Of a DNA stretch of 64,000 bases, positions 38,301-50,300 are shown in pieces. The stretch is from the NCBI RefSeq assembly GCF_041146795.1, contig NC_135185.1, positions 12,001,529 to 12,065,528 of the forward strand, read 5' to 3'. This stretch comes from Maylandia zebra (Eukaryota > Chordata > Actinopteri > Cichliformes > Cichlidae). Every line of letters begins with the position of its first letter. Positions within the stretch are counted from its first letter, which is position 1. The position numbers were made by a program, and so were the translations under genes. A model generated the notes under the pieces. The model made no database searches. It was not told where the DNA came from and worked only from the letters and a program-made list of their open reading frames with translations.

Positions 38301-41300
38301 TGTCATCATCCGCTTCTCTTATTATAACACTGTCACAGGAGCACTTGTGCGGCGCCTGCATGCACACATGCGCACTATGGAGGGGAGCAACCCAGAGAGT
38401 TTCCTGTCGTTGAAAGGTTGAGGGTTGCTCTGCAGGCTTTTAACAGGTGCTTACTGTGCAGCTGTGTGAGAGCAAGGGGGAACGTTATGGGCTCTACGGT
38501 AAAGGGGTCAGGACAGCACCTTTCCCAAACACGGAACAAGACATGAATTTTCCAAAACAGTTTAGAGACGGGGGGCTTTTGTAGGCCGCGCTTTTGTGTC
38601 GCTCGCTGTTTGCATTTAACGTGCGACTTGCTGACCTTTAAAGTAAAGAACATCTTCAGTGTGCAGCTGAGGTGTTGGTCCAGAGCGGTTCAAAAGATAT
38701 TTGAATATCTTGCAGCACTCGGGACAGTTGCATTTCCTGTGTCGTGGTTTTATGCCCCAGGTGTTAAGTCAACAAGACTACAAAGTTTTCTTTTTTAGTC
38801 AAACATGTGGTTTGAGGATATTTTTGTCTGTGGCCAAAAAAGGCTTTAAAATTAACCTTTGGTCTTGGTTTACTCAGCTTACTATTAAAAAATGTGAAAA
38901 TATAAAGAGAAAAGCCTCGTCACAAGCTCCACGTCTCCTTTAAAGAACATTTTGTAACAGAATCATAATTTTAGCTCTAGCAGGCTGTCTCATGGTCACA
39001 TTTCTACTCGAGAGAAGGCATAAAGTAAAAACCTCTCTGCCTGTTAACACCCTCTAAGCCTGTGCTGTCGCATTTTCGACATTTCATACAACTCTAGCCG
39101 TGGACCGCATCTCTTCTCTTGTGGTGAACGGCTGCTGCTACATAGCGTGCACTAGCAGGAAGTCAGTCCAAACATTACAGGAAGTGCACAGAAATATGTG
39201 CTTAGAAGACTGCCACAGCATAGATTAAGTCTCACTCATGATGAAACCACCTGAGTTCACTCTTTTTTCCGTTAAAGTGCAGAGTATAAATCTAGGAGGA
39301 TGTGTGAAACGTGCTTCATTTTTCTTTTTTTTTTAATTTTGAGAGTGATGTAAATAGGTAGGTGCATGTGACAGAAGATAAAGTCTAATCATCCAAGAAC
39401 TCTTCTTTGATACGTGCTGGGAGAAAAAGTGTCCCGCCATGTTTGGAGATCAGCTTTGTCCAGGCCTTCTGGAGCTTTAAGGGTATTCCTTTCTTCCTCT
39501 CGACCACAGTTGTCACTACTTCCAAATGTGGTTGGAAATCACATTCTGTTACGCAATCAAACTGCGATGCTATCAGTGTGCAGAAAGTTTTCCAGACCTC
39601 CTACCTCCTGCTACATGATGCAGGTGCTGGCCTCTTTCGTGAATGTAAATGAGGGCTCTTTTTTTTTGCCTCTAGTGCTTACTCATGTGCATCATGTAGG
39701 CTTACTTGGCTTTATGATAAACAGATGGATTACTATTCTTTATTTACACTGTAATATCTTCTGCTGGTTTGATGGCAAGCAGAAAGATACGGGCGAAAAA
39801 GGGTCACGGGAAAGTATCTACAGGGCAAAGAATGAGCAGCCTGAGAAACACAAGTCTGCAGCCCTTTATTCTGAAAGCATTCACTCAAGAATACGGCCTC
39901 AAGCCGTAGTACTTAATCCTCTGTGTCTTCCATATGATACTCATTTCCATGTGTCTAACTATTGAGGTCCCGCGACCCACATGAGATCACACAACTCCTG
40001 AAGTATGCCACTTGTGATCATTTCAACAGTCTTAGTTGCGCTCTCATTTAACACGGCGTCCGCGCTCTGCCAAGGCATATTTGGTGTCGAGCTTGACTAT
40101 GTCTGCTTCTGCACATCCCTCCAGGGCCCCTTTCATACGTCTGAGTGTTATAGCAGGTCATGGCTGTCTCTTGGGAAGGAAAGAAGATACCGTTGTGCCT
40201 GGGTGGCTTTAGGACCGAGGGTGGATGATGGAGATGGATGTGCTGGAACATGTGGGGATGTTTTCCCTCACTTACACCGACAGAAATCATACAATCATCA
40301 GCATTTCATATCTCTGTTCATCCATACTCATGTCTGCTCCTCCCATCTCAGAACAAGCCTAACTCTAATTCTAACTTCAACCAAAACTACTTACAAAAAG
40401 GCTGTTTAAAAAAAGAAAGAAAAGAGATATCTAACCAAAACTTTCAAGCTTTTACAAAATATCATGACTCTAAACGCTTGAAACCTCAACCTGTTTCTGA
40501 AAAAGATGGCTGGGAATGTTTTCATTTCACTCTATTCGCTGTGTGGTTTCCTGAGACACTTACGTTGCTCAGATGAGAGGTTTTTTTGAGAAAGCTGTGA
40601 CCCATTCTGAACAGGCAGGTGTAACACTGTCTCCCATCATATAGTAATTATAACTGATTCAAATATGATAAATAAAACCTCTTTAATATGTCTTTTATGT
40701 GAAAGAAAAAGATTTAGGAATTTACACTTTAAGGCGTTTTTTATATATATTTGTTCAGTTAAGTCATTACATTCATATTACAACTTGATTTAACAATCTG
40801 CATAGAATAATACATTTAATAGATGTTTTACACTTTTAAACATCTGAATGAATTTAACCAAAGTTAAATTCATTCATTCTTTAAAAAACTAAACTAAAGA
40901 CAAAATCATTTAAAACATAAAATATACTTGGTCACTGGCCAGCCACATATAGTCTAAAATCAGTGCTCTGCAGCATCCTGACGTGCTAATGAAAAACAAA
41001 GAACATCGGACACGAGCTCCTGGTTTGTGTCACTGCAGCTGCTAGGTTGCAGAGATATTTTTGGTTTGTGAAGAAGAGGTGTAAAAAATGCTGGAGTGTG
41101 ACCTGCCTGTGGCTGCTGTAAGTGTCTGCATTAAAGGACTTTGTTTACTTCAACGTGTTGCTGAGCATTTCTGTATCGGCCCAGACCAGACAGGAGCAGC
41201 TGCCTTCATGCATCAGTTTCAGTAAAGCTGTGTTTCCCAAACTTTTTGGCTCGTGACCTTTTAAAAGGGTCGTTAATGGCTTTGCCTAAATCTTACTTGA

Positions 41301-42980
41301 CATTCAAAGTGCCGAAAAATATATTTGATGGGAATACATCTGACTCTTTTCAGAGGTCATGACCCAGTTACTTAAAAAATAAATGAATAAAAATCTGCAG
41401 ACGTGAACATCATCTATCTAATCATGATGCTTGTAAAAGCATGATGGCAAATAAGAAGTAAAGAGGCTTTAACCTTGCTTAACTGCAGTCCTCACATGGC
41501 AGATCACGGTAGATTAAAAATAAAACTTGAGTCATGATTTCAGAGAAGAGACGTTGCTGCTGAGGTATTTAAATGTATTTTAGGGGAACGCTATTAGATT
41601 CCATTTTATTGAAGAGAAGCCAGGCAAAGTGAGAAACTCACAGCCAGAGAGATGAGTAGCATGAGTAGCACTGCAGGCCACAGGGGAAATATGTGATTTT
41701 TTTTTTTCATTCAAGCTTGAAAACAGCTTCAATATGTTTTGTCTTTATTTCATTTTCTAAATTGTAACATCTCACTTTTGTTCCAAGACCTATTTAGGCT
41801 GGCAGCATAATTTCTGAGGTGATGTAAGGTAGTGTGACCTGAACACGTGGGAGGGCTACTTTCATTTCTGTATAACCTTAAAGTTGACCTAACATTTCCT
41901 CATTTTCTGTCAAATGAATAAGATCAGAAATGATTTAGAAATCTGTAAAAAAAAAAAAAAAAAAAAAAAAGAAGAAGATTTTCTGTTGTTTTTTTTATCA
42001 GGAAAATTGTTGCTTCTGTTCAGGAATGCAAGTAAATGACTGTAATTCTCAGATAACATTAATTATATTTTTCATTTTATTTTCATTGCAAATATGAATT
42101 TGATTAAAGCGCCTGCACGTGCTGACAGATTTCAGAAAATTAAAAGTTCATTTGGTCATTTTCGAAGGCATGCTCTAATGCATGTGTTAATCACTGTATA
42201 TATAAGTTATATCTGTTCTAGGCACATGACAATGGAGAACAGTCATATTAAACATGAATTAAGTTCCCAATAATGAGGTCAGTGTATGCAAAGTAATCCC
42301 CGTGAGCCAAAAGCTCAGGCACAGACTGCTCCAAACACAGTTTCCGACAGTTTTTTCTAATGACCTCAATGAGAGGGGATAACCTTAACAAAATCGCCTC
42401 ACCTCTTCTCAAGAGGGGCAGCCAATCACAATAAAGGTGGCTTCGGGGAGCTCGTTTCTAACAGTGGGTGGAGTGAACTCAGTAGAAGGTAAATAAGGCA
42501 TATTTGAAATGTGAATTTCTACTGCACTCCTGCAGAGTCCAAGAATATGAACAGATTTATAAATGAGTTATTGTCCCGCTTAAACTTCTTTGTTCAATAT
42601 GAATTTGCATCACCAAATCACCTTGGTTTCTGATATTAAAAATATACTCAGTTCACTGAGTATACTTCAGTCTAGCTCTTAGTCTTCATTAATTCTCTCA
42701 GTCAACAGCAGAGCTGCCCAGACCTCATCCAGCAGGAAGCTGCGTGATGATAAAGGTGTATGCCCCTGCAGGTCTGTATGCACAGGCTTCCTCATGCATG
42801 TCATACCAAGGCACACATCAAAGTCATCAACGTTTTCATTTTCATTCACAGCTGCTAGTGGCTCATCTTTACTTTTGCCCCACTGCGCCATCAACGGAAA
42901 TAACCCTTTATAACAATAATGCCTACACAAACACAGAGGAGGTGACGGAGCGTCCTCGGTGGCATGAGTGAGGCCTGCGG
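38300..42980. other. Spacer between lck and fam167b
   Basis: About 4.7 kb with no gene I can name. A minus-strand open stretch at 39385-39556 behind a possible acceptor is listed under findings. There is an A-rich homopolymer at 41947-41970. The rest is AT-rich with no recognisable transposon ends. Confidence 0.5.
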
Positions 42981-42983
42981 TCT

Positions 42984-44041
<1,058 letters not shown>

Positions 44042-44111
44042 TCAGGGAGCAGGCTCGCTTTCTGCGCTGGCAGCTTGGCGATTAGAGCGCAACAGGTCCA
44101 TGCCTCCTCTC

Positions 44112-44118
44112 CTTTATA
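44112..44118 (-). promoter_or_regulatory. TATA box of fam167b
   Basis: TATAAAG on the minus strand, 77 nt upstream of the fam167b start codon. With a start site about 30 nt below it, the leader would be about 45 nt long. Confidence 0.5.
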
Positions 44119-44849
44119 GGGAGAAATAGCGCAGTGACCGCCCATCCCGCACAGGACAGGGAGGCTGGAGAGTTTGCAAGCTTTTGTCAGGCGAGGGAAA
44201 AAGATATCCTGAAACCAAAGTCTGAGATTTTATTACTGTGCATTCACAAGTTAAATGACTTAAAACTATTTAAAATAGTTTTACATTTATATTACAGGAG
44301 AAACTGCCAAAAGAAGAAACGAATACAGATGTATGCATGTATTTCCTGGACATCAGGTTGATGTGCAGGAATCGCTTTTCTCTTTCTGCTTGCCTTGCTT
44401 TGCATTCTGGGGTAGTTTTGATCTAAAAGTGGGTCAATTAACTGCGTGCACTGAAGTACAGATTAAATTTCCATCTGCAGTATGAAAATGGAAATAATCA
44501 AGTAAAGTACAACAAACCTGCGCCTGGATGTATGAGAAAAATCTATACATACTTACATACTTACACACAGTCAGGTGAAAAACCAAGTTTTCTGTTCAGC
44601 TATGTAAAACAGTAAGTAGCCTACAGGCTTACTGTGCAATTTCCCAACAAATTCCCCTCAAGGTCAGACTGAGCAATGCTCAGAAAAACTGCAAAAACCC
44701 AGGAGCTCCATCTCAGACTCTACAGGCCCCAGTTAGCATGTTAAAGGTTAAAGTTCATGACAATAAAATTAGAAAAAGACAGAACACGTTGGCTTCTTTG
44801 GAAGGGTTGCCAGGAGAAAGCCTCCTCTCTAAAAATAACATGGCAGCAC

Positions 44850-45460
44850 AGCTTAGGTTGGCAAAGTTGCAAATGAACAGTCCATAAGACTTCTGGAACA
44901 ACATCCATTTGTTTGTCCATAACGCACAGCACCATGTTTGGAGACACCCAAACATAACTTATCAGCCCAAACCAATTATACCAACTGTGAGCATGGTGGT
45001 GGAAGTGTGCTGATTTGGGCACCTAGCAGTCACTGAGTTAACCGTGAGCTCCTCTGTATACCAATGCAGAATGAAATGTGGAGACATCTGTCCAACAGAT
45101 AAAAATTGGCCAAAAAAAAAAAAAAAAAAAGCAAAAGAATTAATGTGCTGCAATGATCCAGTCAAAGTACAAAACTCAACCTGACTGAAAAGAGCTGAGC
45201 ATGAATGAATTCCTGCAAACCTCAATGAGCTGAAGCAACGCTGTAAAGACGAGCGGGGCTAAAACTCTTCCACAATGATGTGACACATCGATAAAGTCAA
45301 ACAGAAAACTGCCAGAGGTACTTCTACAAGCTTCTGAATCATGGAGGTGGAACCCACCATGACTGCATATAAAACTTACTGGATGCATATCTAAACTAGT
45401 TATTTTAGGCCTATGTTGGTCACTTTTTTCTTTCATTTTAAAACTTGTTTGTGGTGTGTT
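44850..45460 (+). mobile_element. Decayed Tc1-like transposon fragment
   Basis: The segment keeps nucleotide stretches of another Tc1-type transposase: TTGGAGACACCCAAACATAA, ACCAACTGTGAGCATGGTGG, GATTTGGGC, then AACCTCAATGAGCTGAAGCA, and TTCTACAAGCTTCTGAATCAT at the right. The order follows the central and C-terminal transposase coding region. Internal parts, including the second catalytic block, are missing, and there are many stops. It lies between the divergent fam167b and mtmr9 genes. Confidence 0.6.
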
Positions 45461-46367
45461 TTCTTGCATCAGTGTTCCTGTTTTTATTATTGTGGTTTAT
45501 GCTGCATGAATTATATTCCCTGGGGCAAAATGTGTGTTTAAATGGATGGATGGGATAGGACAAAGCATCATATTTTCCACTTGGTTCAATAGCCCACACG
45601 TGGGTGCGCTGATACACTGTACTCTATTACGTTACGTTTACTCTTTACAATAAGGCTAGATACTTATTTATATATTTTACAGGTGACTTTATTTAATGCA
45701 AAACATCTCAAATTGCAAAATATAATGAAACTAGTCAAAGATGAAAGTTGTAGGTTCAGTACCAGCTACACTTGTTCACACTGTAATGCATCGTAATACC
45801 AGCAAAGTGATACTGTGTCAATATTTTGTAGCTGACAGATTTCAATAGTTACACACAGCAAAAGCCAACTTGGCAGATGAGTTGTGATTGACGATTTTTT
45901 GTGCTTGAGTATGGCGCCATCTAGTGACAACCTAATATACTACAGGTACTTCACAGTGGCTCTCTTCCCCCCCCCTCTGCAGTGCGCACAAGTTGTGATA
46001 AGTGTCACTTCTCACTCACTGTCTCAGGAAACGTAGACTTCCGCCTTTTGTCGCCTAAAGCAGCACATTTTCCACTCCCACGGCAGTTAAGCTTAGCCAG
46101 CTGTGTGTGCAGAGGTGTAGCCACATAAGAGGACGACAATGTTCAGGAAAATATGAAGCTTCTTCTATTTATAGACTTCTTATCGCCAATCAAACAGAGC
46201 GCGGCTGCAACGCTGCCCAACCAGCTGTGCGTGCAGAGGAGGAAGCCCGCTTTCGTTTTCTTACAAGAGAGGCGAGGACGTGATTGAGGTGCTCGGCCAC
46301 TTCTGTAGTTTAGAAAGAACAGAAACAAAGTTCTGCAGACGGACTTTGGGTGTTTGAAGGGGAGCTG

Positions 46368-47245
46368 ATGGAGTTTGCTGAGCACATCAAGACGGCCAAT
46401 GTGGAGGATGTTGTGCTCCGACAGCCGCTGCAACCCCCGAGCAGAGGAACCCTGTGCATCACCGGCCACCACCTGCTCTTCTCGGACAGGGAGGAGAGTG
46501 ACTCCCGGCAGGTTTTATTGCTCCTTAGGAACATCGATGCCATTGAGAAAAGGTGAGGGAGGATTGAGATCAGAAAGGTGATAAGGAACCAGATCAAAAA
46601 CGTGTCTTATAAGAAAAGTAACGAGTATCCTGCAAGAACAATGTCGCACTTTTCTCTATCTCAATTATTTTTTAATTGATTAAATTGATGATTAAATATT
46701 TGATGGTGGACTTGTGATTCTTAGAACTTATTTATTATGATTATAACTCGCATGATCAAACCAGTAATCACACTAATCAACACGAAACGGTGTGAACTTG
46801 CCGGTAATTCCTCTGATCTCTCATTCCTTCCTCAAATCTTTTTTAACCAGTGTGGAAAACCTTACGGGCTATTCCGGCTTCTTCTCTAATGCAAGCCACA
46901 GTGAAAGGTTGGACATCCTCTGTGTTGCCATGTCATGCTGTGTGCTGCTCTTGATGCAATTCTGAAGAAGTAACATTTCCCAACAAGATTAATGCAACGT
47001 TTTTTCCGTTTGCCACCCTCCACATGCTCAGAGCTGTGTACTGCTTGCAACTAACAGCTTTTTTTCTTCGTAGCTCTCTGAAACCTTTTGTTAGGTATTG
47101 CCACCCCCCCCACACACACACACACAACCTACCTGACTCGTTTTGCCCACTTTTTCTGCTGCAAGTCGAGCCTCATGCACCGCCATAGGCAATAAATGGG
47201 GCTCTTAGAGGGGGTGCATGTTTTCTTTTGTATAAGAATCATATA

Positions 47246-47336
<91 letters not shown>

Positions 47337-50300
47337 GATGTCTGGTTCATCTGGAACAATTACGATGAAGTGTAAAGATCTGCGTGTGCTCCAGCTTGAC
47401 ATCCCAGGCATGGAACAGTGTCTCAACATTGCACACTCTATCGAGGTACACAACTAATGCAACCTGAAACACACAGGCACAAGAAAATAACTGTTGGTCT
47501 TAGAGTAGCCTGCTATTTTTCTGCATATGTTTTTCACTTCTTTGCATGTATCGGTAATCTCTCTTTAACTTTCTGCAGACACTGTCCTGTCTGGACTGCG
47601 TGTCCGCAATGTACCCTTTCTTTTACCGACCTGTTGATCTCAGCCTGCCGGAGCAGTGGGGTCTCTCATCTCCTGAAATGCACTACAGTCAGATGAAGGA
47701 ACTTGTAAGCAACATATAAAACTCTATATGCTTGTTTTCTGCTGTAGATAATTTAATACTTGTAGACACAGACATTTTTCAGGTAACATTTTCCAATAAT
47801 GTCCCTACAACCACATGACAGGAAAATGCCAGGGAAGTGTAGGGGTCGGGATTCAGGATATCCTTCTTGCTTAGCTTTCATTTGTTTTCCCCTTAACTTC
47901 AGAATGTGTTGCACACAGCTTGAATTCATGTATAACACACCAACGTCTTCCCGTGGGAATGGCATGTTGCTATGGTGAAGGGTCACAGCTGAGGGCAGCA
48001 TTTTTGCATGTGTTTTACAGACACAAAATTCCCAGAACATGTAGGATATCTGTGCTTTTAACCAGACCAGCCTGAGTAGTGTTTTTCACCCATGATAAAG
48101 TGGCTGGAATTTGCAAGTCCCAATTATTTCTCTCCCACCGACTCTTTCCATCACGACAGGAGCTGAGCTGTTCTGTCTAGTTATAAACTACGAGCTTCAA
48201 CCATTCTTACAGAGTTTTTAAGAATACCTTTTACAATTTAGGGAACTTGATGATTAAGTTTCTTTGATAAAATTAAGAAAAGTGAGAAAGTTGTTATAGC
48301 GGTAAGGCAAACAGAGCTATAGTGATTTAACTTAGCCTGATACATTATAGGAGAATTCTTCAACAGCAATGATGGTGAAAGAAGCGTGACACCTTACTTT
48401 GGCGCAGACCGGTGATTTGATGCACGGTTTCTATGGATTTATGTCATTGTGATGTTTCAAATAAGAGTGCAGGGATGTTTTAGGACAGTTGCTGAGTGGC
48501 TTCCAGAAGGACTTTAGTTTAGCTTAGTTTACAAAAACATTAGAAGTAGCTGTAAACAGCTGATCTGGCACCCTGCAAGGGTAAGAATCAGTGAGCTTCA
48601 GAAGCAACATTTCTGAAGCTCACTGATTACTATGCTGTCTTTTTTTGATTTTACCTGTTTTTATAGGCAGGCTCCTCTGGTCACCAACCTCACAGTGCCA
48701 AAAAGACTTAAAAAGACTTAAAAAGAGACATGCCCCACGTTAGGTTTTGTGCACATTAAGGAAAGCAGATATTCAGTAGAGGTCTTTGAAAAGGAGCTTT
48801 CTTTACTTGGGAGAGAGCCGAGCTACTGTTTACAGTACTTATGCTTAAGTAACCAGCTGGTTAGAGTACATTTTTATTTGTTATATTGAGGAAATGGTAC
48901 CTATTCATGAGGTTAACCGATTAGAATCAAGTTCCACAATTTGGGTTTTCAGGACTGCACCTAATCAGGTGTGGGTACTACTGAGAAAACATGTCCCTAA
49001 AAGAGGCCACACAGGAGTGATCCTGCAGTCTGGACATGAAGAAAGGTTCAGATCTCCCTAAAATCATCCCTGAGTTCATCAACTGGAAAACAGTCTGTCC
49101 AGCAGTAGTCATGGTCTTTTATTTTTCTTAATCTCTTACTAAGAAATCAAATAAGCCATAATAGGGCAGTTGTTATTAATTAAAGATCCACTAAGGATTA
49201 GCTTGGAGCATAAGCACACGCTTTATGCAAAATAAAAACAATGAGACTTTCCTCACCTATGAACTGGACTACTCCCAGTCCAGCTCAGCTCAAAGTCCCC
49301 TGTGACTTTAGCAACCGGGAGGTTAGCATGAATAATAACAGGTTACTTGATACTAAAGCTCACATTTTCCTTTATCGCCTTCTCTCTCACTTTTTTTCAG
49401 TATGAGAAGTGGAGACTGAGCACCGTGAACAGAGATTACTCGGTTTGTCCCTCCTACCCTCCGGCAGTCATCGTCCCAAAAAGCATAGACGACGACACAC
49501 TGAAAAAAGCAGCCAAATTCAGACAGGGAGGACGTTTCCCTGTTCTCTGCTACTACCACAAGAAGAACGGCATGGTGAGGTGATTTAGTGTTCACTTTTA
49601 GTGTCACGGTTTGTGGCAGAATGGCTAAAAGCAATATAAAATGTCCAAAAAGTCCAAACATGAACAGAAAACATCCGAGGAAACAAACAATCCAACGACT
49701 AACACAGGAGAGACAGGGGGACAATATATAGTCGAAGGAAGTGGGAACGGCTGAGGACAAGACACGGGTGAAGAGAATCAAGACACAGGATAAAATATAA
49801 CTGACTACCAAAATAAAAGAACTGATTTGCTGAACATGGTGAGCTTGACACAGGAGGATAGACCAGTACTCAGAGGAAAGAGAGTGAAACTAACACTCAT
49901 AAAACCAGTGAACAGAAGAAAACTGTCAGAAAACTGCAACACTTGAAACCAGGAAGCCATAGAGAAACTCATTCGATAATGATACAAAATACAAGAGAGC
50001 CAAAATCAAAGCAATCACACGAAAATAAAAGAATTTAAAGTCCCAAATTTAAAAAAACTGTTATGGTTAAGGCTACACATTTGACTGAACATTGTTAACA
50101 GGATGAAAAATGTTGTAGGTCATCATGCGCAGCAGTCAGCCGCTGCTAGGAGCCAATAGGAAGCGCTGCAAGGAAGATGAGCTGCTCCTCCAGGCTGTGA
50201 TTGAGGGTTCGGACAAAGGCTACATAATTGACACTCGCTCCATGCAGCAGGCTCAACAGGCCAGGATGACAGGTGGAGGGTTTGAGTCTAAATCGTTCTA

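Noticed and set aside
40005-40576. Overlapping plus-strand frames of 112-134 codons in the lck-fam167b spacer
   Set aside because: Low-complexity composition, no recognised motif and no paired splice sites; consistent with chance.
46855-46909. Possible extra mtmr9 exon between exons 1 and 2 (AACCAG acceptor, GAAAG|GTTGG donor)
   Set aside because: Joining exon 1 directly to 47337 gives the conserved protein in phase. This segment adds residues unknown in the family, and its donor is poor.
49575-50118. A-rich segment in mtmr9 intron 4 that looks like repetitive fish sequence
   Set aside because: Some wording feels familiar, but I could not identify ends, target duplications or coding remnants, so no element is called.
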